A stretch of DNA of 64,000 bases from Thalassospira profundimaris (GTDB lineage: Bacteria; Pseudomonadota; Alphaproteobacteria; Rhodospirillales; Thalassospiraceae): assembly GCF_003326675.1 (NCBI RefSeq), contig NZ_JPWF01000006.1, positions 270,075 through 334,074 of the forward strand, written 5' to 3'. Under the pieces are notes generated by a model that was not told where the DNA came from, did no database searches, and saw only the letters and a program-made list of their open reading frames with translations. Below are positions 45,134 through 54,130 of the stretch, piece after piece. Position 1 is the stretch's first letter; each line of letters opens with the position of its first letter. The position numbers and the translations under genes were made by a program.

Positions 45134-45832
45134 TTATCCTAGGTGTTTGCGCAGGAATTCAAGCGCCAGCCCCAGGCCTTCTTCGTCGATACCATGTTGC
45201 AGGCCCGGGCGTTCATGCAGGGCGACTTCGATATTGTTGGCTGCAAGGGTGTCCCTGGCGATGCGGGATGCCTCGATCGGGACAACCGGATCGGCGGTGC
45301 CATGCACCAGAAGAACGGGCGGGCGGGACTGCAATTCCGCACCAAAGGCCGCATCACCCAAAAGCGCGCCCGAGAAACCGACAACGCCGGCAATCTGGTC
45401 GGCGCGGCGCGGTGCGGTCTGAAGCGACATCATCGTACCCTGCGAGAAACCGACCAGTGCGATCTTGTCGGCACCCAGTCCATGGGTTTCCATCAGGTGG
45501 TCAATGAAGCTGTCGACATAGGATGCGCTTTTATTGGCACCTTCGGCCATTGCGGCAAGGGCACCGGACATGGTTTCAGGCGCACGGCGCAGGAATTCCG
45601 GATCATATTCGGCCAGGCTGAACCATTGACGGCCAAATGGCGACATTTCACAGGGAAACGGTGCATTCGGGGAATAGAAGCTGGTGTCGGGCAGGGCGCG
45701 GGCCAGATGCGGGGCCAGCCCGATCAGGTCATTGCCATCCGCGCCATAGCCATGCAGCAGGATGACAACGCTTTTTGTGGTGCCCGATGAAGCCACAAGG
45801 GTCGGGCCGGACAATAAATTATCGATGCTCAT
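45134..45832 (-). CDS. Phospholipase/carboxylesterase-type alpha/beta hydrolase
   Basis: This 232-residue hydrolase is of the Abhydrolase_2 (YpfH/carboxylesterase) family. It shows LLHGYGADGNDLIGLAPHLA for the oxyanion hole, the nucleophile Ser in GFSQGTMMS near 120, the Asp in HGTADPVVP near 171, and the His in LQHGIDEEGL near 204. I chose the start at 45832 because CAGGAAAG lies just upstream on the minus strand; a longer frame is possible. It probably cleaves short-chain acyl esters, but the physiological substrate is unknown. Confidence 0.88.
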   Translation of the reverse strand: MSIDNLLSGPTLVASSGTTKSVVILLHGYGADGNDLIGLAPHLARALPDTSFYSPNAPFPCEMSPFGRQWFSLAEYDPEFLRRAPETMSGALAAMAEGANKSASYVDSFIDHLMETHGLGADKIALVGFSQGTMMSLQTAPRRADQIAGVVGFSGALLGDAAFGAELQSRPPVLLVHGTADPVVPIEASRIARDTLAANNIEVALHERPGLQHGIDEEGLGLALEFLRKHLG

Positions 45833-46384
45833 AATGACTTTCCTGAAAAATCCTTTCCCCCTGATTAGCAACGCAGCGATCCGGCGACCAGCAAATTTTG
45901 TTACATGAACAGTTGGTCAGTTTCTTGCGGTGGCACCGAGAGGGGGGATTTTACATCCGTCCTGTGGATAACTTTGTGGATGGAACCGGAGGTATAGATA
46001 AAATTCTGAAATCCAAGACTGTTTCTATCATCTCATTGTCTAAGCTGTTATCCGTTGGTATCGGTTTTCGCAAAGCGTCCTTTCGGAGCGCCATGGAACT
46101 GTGAATTTAAATTTTTCTTATAAAAACAGCCATTTGTAGCGACGTCCGGTCACTTGCGAAATTTTGTTTTTCCGAAAATTCGCTCTGTCGGCGGATAAAT
46201 GAAAAACATCATATTCAAAATGATAGGGGCAAGTTCCGGAGAAATTCAACGATGTGGATTTTTTGAGTGCGGTTGCATCAATAACCCGTCTTTTGTCTTG
46301 GTGTGATCTGTGCGACAAGAAATCTTCCGGTGATCCGGAAGTCCCGCATAACGCCCCGCACCAAGCCCAAGTTAGAGGCCGTAA
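45833..46384. other. 552-bp gene-free region before the MATE gene
   Basis: No convincing gene is present. The region is AT-rich (about 46100-46270) compared with its neighbours. A perfect inverted repeat CTTCCGG-TGAT-CCGGAAG at 46324-46341 lies 44 bp before the MATE start and could be a regulatory site or a leader hairpin. Confidence 0.5.
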
Positions 46385-47722
46385 ATGAACCGTACCCGCC
46401 GCTGGTTCGGCAAGGGGGATCGACGTGTATTGGCGTTGACCCTGCCGATTATTTTGTCCAATGCGACTGTGCCGTTGCTCGGCGCGGTGGACACGGCTGT
46501 GGTCGGGCATCTTGATAGTCCGCATTATATCGGGGCGGTGGCGGTTGGCGCGCTGATCTTTTCCTATGTGTTCTGGAGTTTCGGCTTTTTGCGCATGGCC
46601 ACCACCGGCCTTGCGGCACAGGCCTATGGACGGCGTGATCCCAACGGGGTTCGGGCGGTGTTTGCACGTGCGGCCCTGATTGCGGTGACGGCGGGGCTTG
46701 CGGTGATGGTGTTGCAATGGCCGATCATTGAGCTTGCCATGGCGCTGATTTCGCCGTCATCGGCGGTCGAAGCTGCTGCGCGGGACTATTTCCATGTCCG
46801 TATCTGGGCTTCGCCGGCGACATTGATGCAATATTGCATGCTGGGCTGGTTGCTTGCGATGCGCGACAGCCGGGCGGTGTTCATTTTCCAGGTGGTGCTG
46901 AATTCGCTGAACATCATTCTTGATATCCTGTTCGTGCAAGGGTTCGGCTGGGACGTCAAGGGCGTGGCCGGGGCGACGGTGATTGCCGATTATTCCGGCG
47001 TGGTTCTGGGCTGGTTCTTGATGCAGCCGCATCTGAAACGTTTGGGCGGGACCTGGCGCGGGATCGGGGTGCTTGACCGGGCGCAGCTTGCCAAGCTGAT
47101 GAAGATCAATGGCGATATCTTTGTGCGCACCATGGCGCTGACATCGGCCTTTGCGCTGTTTACCAGTTTTTCGGCCCGGTTTGGCGAGGTGACGCTTGCG
47201 GCCAATGCGGTTTTGCAAAACTTCCTGATGTTCGGATCCTTTGCGCTTGATGGTTTTGCCCATGCCGCCGAAACCCTTGTCGGGCAGGCCTATGGCGCTG
47301 AAAAACGCAAACAGTTCCTGTGGGCGGTGCGCAAGACAACCATCTGGGGTCTTGTTTCGGCCGTGGTGATGGTGGTGATCTTTGCCGCCATCGGGCCGTG
47401 GGTCATTGATGCCCTGACCAGCATCCCCGAGGTGCGCGAAGCATCTTATGAATATCTGTTATGGGCGGTTTTGTTGCCGCTTACCGGTGTATTGGGTTTC
47501 CAGTTTGACGGTGTGTTTCTGGGCGCGATGCAGACCAAGCATTGGCGCAATATGATGCTGGTGTCGGTCGGGATTTATGCGCTGATGGCGTGGGGGGCGG
47601 TTGTGATGGACAGCAATCATTTGCTGTGGGGCGCGTTTAACGCCTTCTTCCTGCTGCGTGGTGTGACGCTTGCCATCCTGTTTCCGACGATCATTCCGGA
47701 CCGACGCGTGTCAATGGCGTGA
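46385..47722 (+). CDS. MATE-family efflux transporter (DinF-like)
   Basis: This 445-residue membrane protein has about twelve transmembrane helices in two repeats. The first helix region, LPIILSNATVPLLGAVDTAVVGHLDSP, and LRMATTGLAAQAYGRRD match the DinF branch of the MATE family. MATE proteins export drugs or organic cations using proton or sodium gradients; DinF-like members are tied to oxidative-stress and bile-salt tolerance in E. coli. It is convergent with an Lrp-type regulator gene and is probably monocistronic. Confidence 0.9.
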   Translation: MNRTRRWFGKGDRRVLALTLPIILSNATVPLLGAVDTAVVGHLDSPHYIGAVAVGALIFSYVFWSFGFLRMATTGLAAQAYGRRDPNGVRAVFARAALIAVTAGLAVMVLQWPIIELAMALISPSSAVEAAARDYFHVRIWASPATLMQYCMLGWLLAMRDSRAVFIFQVVLNSLNIILDILFVQGFGWDVKGVAGATVIADYSGVVLGWFLMQPHLKRLGGTWRGIGVLDRAQLAKLMKINGDIFVRTMALTSAFALFTSFSARFGEVTLAANAVLQNFLMFGSFALDGFAHAAETLVGQAYGAEKRKQFLWAVRKTTIWGLVSAVVMVVIFAAIGPWVIDALTSIPEVREASYEYLLWAVLLPLTGVLGFQFDGVFLGAMQTKHWRNMMLVSVGIYALMAWGAVVMDSNHLLWGAFNAFFLLRGVTLAILFPTIIPDRRVSMA

Positions 47723-47896
47723 TTTTGCGGGGGATAGTTCCGCAGCCGTGATAGCTTGACAGCGCGTGCTGTTGTATTGCCGGGGAATTGAACTGGGCAT
47801 GATGCTGCGAACCGGGGCCGGGTAACAGGTCGCGGATTTCGAGCAGATTTTGGCAGTGATGGATTGTTGGCGTGCCTGTGACGGCGGTCGGCCGGA

Positions 47897-48376
47897 TCAG
47901 TCGGTCTCGGAAACCGGCAGCGTGGTGCTGTTTTTGACTTCGTGCAGGGTGAAGCTTGATTTCATATTGGCAACGCCGGGAAGCTTCATCATCACTTCGG
48001 ACAGGAAACGCTGATAGGATGCGGGATCGGGAACGACAATACGCATCATATAATCCTGGTTGCCGACCATGGCATAGCAATCAACGATTTCCGGATGGGC
48101 CTGAACCGCGGTTTCAAAGCGGCGCAGCGACGGTTCGTCATGCTGGGTCAGGGAGACCGTGACAAAGACATTCACGCCAAGATGCAGATGTGCCGGATCA
48201 AGCAGGGCAACATATTTGCGGATGACGCCGCTTTCTTCGAGCTTGCGCAGACGCCGCAGGCAGGGTGATACAGACAGGCCAACCTTGTCAGCCAATTCGA
48301 CCATCGAAATACGCCCGTCTTCCTGAATTTCACGAAGAATTTTGCGATCAATTGCGTCGAATCCGTTGCGCGCCAT
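47897..48376 (-). CDS. Lrp/AsnC-family transcriptional regulator
   Basis: This 159-residue protein has an N-terminal AsnC-type helix-turn-helix (about 5-60: DAIDRKILREIQEDGRI, then VELADKVGLSVSPCLRRLRK). The C-terminal RAM effector domain contains HPEIVDCYAMVGNQDYMMRI. I chose ATG 48376, with AAAGGAG upstream on the minus strand; a GTG four codons earlier is possible. Lrp-type regulators respond to amino acids. Its target is not visible here: the neighbouring MATE gene is convergent. Confidence 0.92.
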   Translation of the reverse strand: MARNGFDAIDRKILREIQEDGRISMVELADKVGLSVSPCLRRLRKLEESGVIRKYVALLDPAHLHLGVNVFVTVSLTQHDEPSLRRFETAVQAHPEIVDCYAMVGNQDYMMRIVVPDPASYQRFLSEVMMKLPGVANMKSSFTLHEVKNSTTLPVSETD

Positions 48377-48834
48377 GGCGTGCCACACTCCTTTGGGTCA
48401 TAGATAGCCAGATTGCTTTCGTTCCGGAAAGGATCGAAATGCCGTTGGCGGATTTTGCCAAATTTCGGACAATCTGTAAGTATTTTCTGCTGCGCGATAA
48501 GCCATGACTTCGGTGTTCTGTCAATCTTTGCTTGGTTGAAGGCCGCATTTTTTACGGGCTTTGACTGTATATGATTGATGTCAAACAGCTATCGCTGGGC
48601 GGGCCTTTGGTCTTGCAAGAACAGATGAATGCAAGTATGTCCTTCAGCGGCTTGAAATGCTTGGCTTAGTGCAGCATTGGCCCTCGCACCTGCAGCGGAA
48701 CTTATCATTGCCGCGTGCCACCTGTGCAGTGTAGTATAATCGTACCAATTTACTTATTTTGATTGTGGTTATTCTCCTGATCAGAAGCCGGGAGAGGTTG
48801 GCAGGGCCAACCGCGTTACTGAAAGGCACATAAG
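48377..48834. promoter_or_regulatory. Intergenic region with a perfect inverted repeat before the GNAT/Rrf2 operon
   Basis: No gene is visible in this gap. GGTTGGC-AGG-GCCAACC (48796-48812) is a perfect 7-3-7 inverted repeat ending 22 bp before the acetyltransferase start. It could be an operator for the Rrf2-type regulator of that operon or a leader hairpin. A TATAAT at 48735-48740 could serve as a -10 element for the operon. Confidence 0.45.
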
Positions 48835-49332
48835 GTGGACGCTGCGCAAAATGCACCGGGATATAACCTGGTTACGATTGGCGAGCATAAAATCAATATC
48901 CGTCCAGCGGTTCTGGAAGACCTTCCCAATGTTGTCGGTCTGGATGATCGAACCACCGGTTTGCGTAAACCGGAATATTGGGACGATCTGTTTACCCGTT
49001 ACGGCAATCGCAAGGATTCCCGGTTTTTCCTGGTTGCGGAAGAAGGCGACAAGCTGCTTGGCTGTATTTTCGGCGAAGTACGGTCGTGGGAGTTCAATTC
49101 CGTGCCGTGTGGCTGGGTCGGGACTGTCAGTGTCGAGCCGGACCTGCGCATGGGCGGGATCGGGACCATTCTTTACACTGAAATCTGTCGCTGTTTCCGC
49201 AAGGCCGGTGTGACCAAGATCCGCACCATGATCCCGCGCGATGCAACCGATCTGATGTCGTTCTTCCGTTCACAGGGCATGATGGCCGGACCGTTCATCC
49301 AGCTTGAAACCGATATGGAAGAGGGGATCTAA
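48835..49332 (+). CDS. GNAT-family N-acetyltransferase
   Basis: This 165-residue acetyltransferase starts at GTG (TAAGGTGG context). It has the acetyl-CoA binding motif A as VGTVSVEPDLRMGGIGTILYTE, near residue 100, close to the canonical R/Q-x-x-G-x-G/A. The acceptor, whether protein N-terminus, amino acid or small amine, is not predictable. It is followed after only 3 bp by an Rrf2-type regulator, so the two are translated from one message and probably act together. Confidence 0.87.
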   Translation: MDAAQNAPGYNLVTIGEHKINIRPAVLEDLPNVVGLDDRTTGLRKPEYWDDLFTRYGNRKDSRFFLVAEEGDKLLGCIFGEVRSWEFNSVPCGWVGTVSVEPDLRMGGIGTILYTEICRCFRKAGVTKIRTMIPRDATDLMSFFRSQGMMAGPFIQLETDMEEGI

Positions 49333-49335
49333 GCC

Positions 49336-49788
49336 ATGATGTCCTTGCAAAAGGCAACCCTGTTTGCCCTCTATGCCGTGCTTGAACTGGCCGAAGATAC
49401 CGAGCGTCAGCTTTCGGCATCGGAAATTGCCGAACGGTATAATATCTCGACCAACCATCTGGCAAAGGTCCTGCGTGATCTTGGCCGGGCGGGATTGGTT
49501 GAATCGGTTCGTGGTGCCGGTGGCGGGTATCGTTTCTGTGGCAATGCCAAGCGTACGACGCTTTTGGATGTGGTGCAGCTGTTTGAAGAGGTCGGCACAG
49601 GCCCGTCCAACAGTATCGTGCAGAACACCAATGCGGGCAGTGCGCTGTCGCTGGTGATGGATGAAATCGAAGAGATTACCCACGCGACGCTGTTGTCGAT
49701 CACGCTTGAGACCATGCTTAAACTGATGCGCAAACGTCGCCCGGAAAAGCAAAAGCCGACATCGACTGGATTGTTCCGCGCCGTTTAA
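49336..49788 (+). CDS. Rrf2-family transcriptional regulator lacking the Fe-S cysteine cluster
   Basis: This 150-residue protein has an N-terminal winged helix (about 5-75: SASEIAERYNISTNHLAKVL, then VESVRGAGGGYRF) as in NsrR and IscR. The three-Cys loop that holds a [2Fe-2S] or [4Fe-4S] cluster near residues 90-105 is missing; only one Cys (FCGNAK) is seen, near residue 72. It must sense something other than a classical cluster, or work through its acetyltransferase partner. An inverted repeat upstream of the operon is a candidate operator. Confidence 0.88.
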   Translation: MMSLQKATLFALYAVLELAEDTERQLSASEIAERYNISTNHLAKVLRDLGRAGLVESVRGAGGGYRFCGNAKRTTLLDVVQLFEEVGTGPSNSIVQNTNAGSALSLVMDEIEEITHATLLSITLETMLKLMRKRRPEKQKPTSTGLFRAV

Positions 49789-49810
49789 CAGCGCAAAACA
49801 TCGATCAGCA

Positions 49811-49842
49811 AAAAGGCCGTCAGATTTTTCTGACGGCCTTTT
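49811..49842. terminator. Bidirectional terminator between the Rrf2 and helicase genes
   Basis: AAAAGGCCGTCAGA pairs with TCTGACGGCCTTTT over a TTTT loop, between convergent genes. Confidence 0.92.
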
Positions 49843-49866
49843 GTTTTTGGTGTGCAGTCGGTGTGC

Positions 49867-51771
49867 CTAGCCTTCGCTTGGTGCGGGGGCCGGGGCTGCT
49901 TCGACAGGTGCTGCGGCCTCGGCCGGTTCAGCGCTTGCAGCAGCTTTGGGGGCTGCTTTTTTGCGCGGACGGCGTGGTGCACGCTTTTTCTCTTCCTTGG
50001 CCGGTGCTGCCGGAGTTTCCGTTGCCGGTGCGGCGTCGGCTGCTTTGACCTCGGTCACGGCGATGGCGGGTGCCTCGGTTGCCGTTGCGACCGGGGTGGC
50101 ATCATCGGAAGCCGGTTTTTCCGCACTGGCCTTTTTGGTCGTGCGGCGCGGCTTTCTGGTCGCCGTGCTTTTCGCAGCACTTTTCGCTTTGTCAGCGGGT
50201 TTGCGCTTGGTGACCTTTTTCGGCGCTTCTTCTTCTTCGTCAGAAGGTTTCTTGCCGAGGCTGGACGCCGGAACCGCCGTCAACAGGAAGGACGGGGTAT
50301 GATCGCCAAAGCCAAGAACCGGCTTGTCATCATGATCATCGCGATCACGACGGTTGTTGCGGTGATTGCCCCGATCATGACGGTCATGACGTTCGATGCG
50401 ATCATTGCGGTCATTACGATCTGGGCGTTCAGGACGCTCAAAGCGCTCGTTGCTGCCTTTGGTGTCGCGGGCAGCCGGGGCCTTGTTCTGATCGGGCTTG
50501 GCCGGTGCTTCGGGCTGTGCCTTTGCCGCGGTGTCGGCATTGCCGCGATCATTTGACTTGTCCGAACGGGCGGATTTGTCATTACGATCATTGGACTTGC
50601 GGCTTTTCTTGTTACGCCGTTTCTTGCCGGTAAAGTCCAGCTCAAGCGTTTCAATGCCTTCAAGTTCGGTCAGCGGAATGTCGATATTGATCGTCTTCTG
50701 GATCGCTGCAACCAGCTTTCCGTCTTCGGGCACGGCCAGAGTAAAGGCCTTGCCATCACGGCCCGCACGACCGGTACGACCGGTGCGGTGGACGTAATCT
50801 TCGGAGTTGAACGGAACGTCGAAGTTAAAGACGTGCGAGACATCGGCAACGTCAATACCGCGCGCGGCAACATCCGAACAAACCAGCAAGGTGGTCTCGC
50901 CCGATTTGAATTTCGCAAGCGTTTCGGTACGTTCGCTTTGTGCCAGATCGCCATGCATGCGGCCGGCATTAAAGCCGTGCTTGGTCAGCGATTTGAAAAG
51001 GATGTCGACATCCTTTTTGCGGTTGCAGAAAACGAATGCGTTTTTAACGTCTTCGGTACGGATCAAACGGCGAAGTGCTTCGCGTTTGTCCATGTCATCC
51101 ATCACCAGAAGTTTGTGTTCAACCGTTGATGCCATGCTGGACGGCCGGGCAACGGTGATTTCCTTGGGATTGGACAGGAACTTGTCGGCAAGACGACGGA
51201 TTTCTGCAGGCATGGTTGCCGAGAAGAAAAGCGTCTGACGCTGCTTGGGCAGCATGTTGACGATCTTTTCGATGTCGGGGATGAAGCCCATGTCGAGCAT
51301 ACGGTCGGCTTCGTCGATCACCAGCAGTTTGCAATCAGACAGAAGCAGCTTGCCACGTTCAAAGGTATCAATCAGGCGACCCGGGGTCGCGATGATGACA
51401 TCCGCGCCCTTTTCCAGGATTTTGCCCTGTTCGACAGCAGATTCGCCACCGATGATCAATGCCTTCGACAGGGACATGTATTTGCCATAGGTGTCGAAGT
51501 TTGCAGCAACCTGGGTCGCGAGTTCGCGGGTCGGTTCCAGAATGATGGAACGCGGCATGCGCATACGTGCGCGACCATGATGCAGGATATCAAGCATCGG
51601 CAGGGTGAAGCTGGCCGTTTTACCCGTGCCCGTTTGTGCACAGCCCAAAATGTCGCGTGCCATCAGCACCGACGGGATTGCTTGAGCCTGGATCGGGGTT
51701 GGGGTGTCGTAGCCGGCGTCTGCGACGGCTTTGAGGATATCTTCGCTCAGACCGAGATCGGCGAAATTCAT
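49867..51771 (-). CDS. DEAD-box RNA helicase with a long disordered C-terminal tail
   Basis: This 634-residue helicase has a complete core (about 1-380): Q motif TPTPIQAQAIP, AQTGTGKT, PTRELA, TPGR, DEAD (VIDEADRM), SAT, ARGID and HRTGRTGR. The tail of about 250 residues is low-complexity. First comes an Asn/Asp/Arg-rich part, then a short hydrophobic island LGFGDHTPSFLL near residue 475, then an Ala/Pro/Lys-rich part. It is an RhlE-type enzyme unwinding RNA duplexes, and the tail probably binds RNA or degradosome partners. Confidence 0.93.
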   Translation of the reverse strand: MNFADLGLSEDILKAVADAGYDTPTPIQAQAIPSVLMARDILGCAQTGTGKTASFTLPMLDILHHGRARMRMPRSIILEPTRELATQVAANFDTYGKYMSLSKALIIGGESAVEQGKILEKGADVIIATPGRLIDTFERGKLLLSDCKLLVIDEADRMLDMGFIPDIEKIVNMLPKQRQTLFFSATMPAEIRRLADKFLSNPKEITVARPSSMASTVEHKLLVMDDMDKREALRRLIRTEDVKNAFVFCNRKKDVDILFKSLTKHGFNAGRMHGDLAQSERTETLAKFKSGETTLLVCSDVAARGIDVADVSHVFNFDVPFNSEDYVHRTGRTGRAGRDGKAFTLAVPEDGKLVAAIQKTINIDIPLTELEGIETLELDFTGKKRRNKKSRKSNDRNDKSARSDKSNDRGNADTAAKAQPEAPAKPDQNKAPAARDTKGSNERFERPERPDRNDRNDRIERHDRHDRGNHRNNRRDRDDHDDKPVLGFGDHTPSFLLTAVPASSLGKKPSDEEEEAPKKVTKRKPADKAKSAAKSTATRKPRRTTKKASAEKPASDDATPVATATEAPAIAVTEVKAADAAPATETPAAPAKEEKKRAPRRPRKKAAPKAAASAEPAEAAAPVEAAPAPAPSEG

Positions 51772-51976
51772 ATGGTTCGTTTTCCCGCAATGGAATGCGT
51801 TAAGTGAAGCGGATATGCAAAAATCTGTTTGCGTCGTAAAGCCAACCCTTAATTAAGTCAAGAAAAACGCCTCAAATTTACATTGGAAAACCGATAAACA
51901 CCCTGTTGAGAGGCTTGTTTGCAACAATTTGGCGGCGTAACCTGTCTAAACAGATAATACACAGGGGAGAAATGTC

Positions 51977-52543
51977 GTGCTGATGGATGCGACACGCGCA
52001 AGTTTGCTGATTATCGATGTTCAGGAAAAGCTTTACCCGGCATGCCAGGAACCCGAACAGATCATTGCCAATTGCTGTTTTCTGGTCAAATGCGCCAATC
52101 GGCTTGGTGTGCCGGTGGTTGTGACCGAACAATATCCGAAGGGGCTTGGGCATACGGCAAAAGCCATTCTTGATCTGGTCGAAAAGCCAAGCGACGCGTC
52201 CGAAGGCGGCAATGTTGTGTCCAAGGTGGCGTTTTCAGCCATCCCCGCCGATGGCTTTATCGAAAAAATGGAAGAAAATCCGGGCCGTGATCAGGTGGTG
52301 GTTGCGGGCATGGAAACCCATGTCTGTGTGCTTCAGACCGTGATGGAGCTTCTGGAGCGCGGGCGCGAGGTTTATGTGGTTGCCGATGCGGTAACGTCAC
52401 GCAGCACACAGGACAAGATTTTCGGGCTTGAGCGGATGCGCGATGCCGGGGCAAAGATCGTCACCCGTGAAAGCGTGATGTTCGAATGGCTGCGCGTTGC
52501 GGGCACCCCGGAATTCAAGGAATTGAGTGCCCTGATCAAATGA
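51977..52543 (+). CDS. Isochorismatase-family cysteine hydrolase (YcaC-like)
   Basis: This 188-residue enzyme has an intact catalytic triad: Asp in LLIIDVQEKLYP near residue 14, Lys in VVSKVAFSA near 82, and Cys in GMETHVCVLQT near 114. It is the YcaC/nicotinamidase-like branch of the superfamily, hydrolysing amide-like small molecules; the substrate is unknown. A GTG start follows a GGGGAGAAA ribosome site. It overlaps the following alpha/beta hydrolase gene by ATGA. Confidence 0.88.
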   Translation: MLMDATRASLLIIDVQEKLYPACQEPEQIIANCCFLVKCANRLGVPVVVTEQYPKGLGHTAKAILDLVEKPSDASEGGNVVSKVAFSAIPADGFIEKMEENPGRDQVVVAGMETHVCVLQTVMELLERGREVYVVADAVTSRSTQDKIFGLERMRDAGAKIVTRESVMFEWLRVAGTPEFKELSALIK

Positions 52544-53301
52544 CATTGGTCGACAATCAGAAAAGCGGGCGCGTCGCCAAACGTGACGTGCCCGTTGTGT
52601 TTTTATCCGGGATGCTGGCCGATCAACGTATGTGGGATCGGGCGATTGATGCCTATAACCGGCTTCATTGCGAAGGCCGACCCGATATCACGCCGGTTCA
52701 CCAAAACCTGTTTGATCAGGATCGGGTCGCGGATATGGCGCGGACCATCCTTGATATCGCGCCAGATCACTTTGCCCTGGTCGGGATGTCGATGGGGGGC
52801 TATATCGCGTTTGAAATTTTGCGTCAGGCCCCGGAGCGGCTTAGCCACCTGATGCTGGTCAATACCCGTGCCACAGCCGATAGCGAGGCGGTTAAACGCC
52901 GCCGCATATTGTTGGCACGGATTGCCGGGCGCAGTCAGCCGTTTATCGGGATCAATGACACATTGCTTGATGACATGATCCACCCGGATCATCGCGGGGA
53001 TGATGAATTGATCAGGCTGTTGGCCGATATGGCCGAGGACGCGGGGGCGGGTGTTTTCCTTCGGCAAAGCATGGCGGCGGCCCATCGCCCGGATAACATT
53101 GACGTGTTGGGCGATATCAGCATTCCGACCTGTGTGATATCGGGCGAGGCCGACCGGGTCATCAGCCCGGCCAGCCACGCAGATATGGCCAGCCGGATCA
53201 GAAATGCCGAGTATCTGGACGTCGCCGGGGCAGGGCATTATGTGCCGCTCGAGCAACCCGCGATATTTGCAGAGGCGCTTGCGCGGTTGTTGGAGCGTTG
53301 A
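52540..53301 (+). CDS. Alpha/beta-fold hydrolase
   Basis: This 253-residue alpha/beta hydrolase has the nucleophile elbow GMSMGGY (Ser near residue 87), an Asp in SGEADRVISP near 207 and a His in GAGHYVPLEQP near 235. It starts within the stop of the preceding hydrolase gene (ATGA), so the two are translationally coupled and may act in sequence on one amide/ester compound. The frame continues upstream inside the neighbour, but this overlapping ATG is the natural start. Substrate unknown. Confidence 0.88.
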   Translation: MTLVDNQKSGRVAKRDVPVVFLSGMLADQRMWDRAIDAYNRLHCEGRPDITPVHQNLFDQDRVADMARTILDIAPDHFALVGMSMGGYIAFEILRQAPERLSHLMLVNTRATADSEAVKRRRILLARIAGRSQPFIGINDTLLDDMIHPDHRGDDELIRLLADMAEDAGAGVFLRQSMAAAHRPDNIDVLGDISIPTCVISGEADRVISPASHADMASRIRNAEYLDVAGAGHYVPLEQPAIFAEALARLLER

Positions 53302-53312
53302 GGGCCAAGTGC

Positions 53313-53897
53313 CTAGCAGTTCACCTGGAAACGACCACAAGAACGATCGTCATCGTTGCTTTGGATGCGCCGGGGGAACAGCTGGTAGCTTAGCACGGCG
53401 GCATTGTTAAACAGCTGTTCTTCGAAGTTTTCCTTCACAAAGCGGGCCCGGGTTTCCGAGATCAGGTTATCGCCGTTACAAAAGCCGAAGCGAACGATCA
53501 GGCGTTCTGAAATGCCCTCCATCCCGCCGGTTTGCGGGGATGTGCATATTGCATCGCCAAAGGTATTCTGGGATGGATTGACCACAGCGACCAGACGGTT
53601 TTCCGGTTTGATGGTTTCATTGGCCGCAATATCGGCGGGATTGGTGACAAAGCGTAGGCGCGGTGCAAATCCGTGATTGGACAGGGCATCGGTCCATGTT
53701 TTGGCGGGCAATGTCTTTGCCGGATCAGCGATTTCGAGCATCATGACATTGCTTGGCGCGCCCGCGGTCTTGAAGCTTAGGACTTCGGTTGTCTTGTAGG
53801 TGGGCGCTTCGATCAGGGCGGCACTGCATCCGCCAAGCAGCAACATGGTTGTAGCGGCGGCTACAAGCGGAAGTCTGGAAATGGTGCGCGCGATCAT
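53313..53897 (-). CDS. Putative lipoprotein
   Basis: This 194-residue protein has a lipoprotein signal ending in the lipobox LLGGC (Cys near residue 24). The mature part has four further Cys residues, two in the middle and two at the C-terminus (RSCGRFQVNC), which may form disulfides. I chose the start at 53897, just before the signal segment, with AAAGGAC upstream; the frame is open 28 codons further. I recognise no domain. It is convergent with the hydrolase pair and not in an obvious operon. Confidence 0.78.
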   Translation of the reverse strand: MIARTISRLPLVAAATTMLLLGGCSAALIEAPTYKTTEVLSFKTAGAPSNVMMLEIADPAKTLPAKTWTDALSNHGFAPRLRFVTNPADIAANETIKPENRLVAVVNPSQNTFGDAICTSPQTGGMEGISERLIVRFGFCNGDNLISETRARFVKENFEEQLFNNAAVLSYQLFPRRIQSNDDDRSCGRFQVNC

Positions 53898-54084
53898 TGG
53901 ACAAGTCCTTTGGCAGCGTTTGAGGCATCCCTTTGTCATACGGCCAGATCGGGTCGGGTTGGGCCGGGTCAGGCCGATCATATCAGGACTGATTATGAAA
54001 GGTGCGGGGATGCTTTGTGATCATCGGTTTCAATCATATCATTGTCTTGTGGATTTACGGCGATGTCATGGCGCGTTGGCATAA

Positions 54085-54113
54085 AAAAAACCCGGCACAA
54101 TGGCCGGGTTTTT
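54085..54113 (-). terminator. Terminator after parE
   Basis: CCCGGC pairs with GCCGGG inside A and T tracts of five or more, just past the parE stop. Confidence 0.85.
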
Positions 54114-54130
54114 GTGGATCAGTTTGCCGA

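Noticed and set aside
49852..50556. 234-codon Phe/Gly/Cys-rich frame opposite the helicase tail
   Set aside because: It is the antisense of the Ala/Pro/Arg-rich disordered tail, which explains its odd composition.
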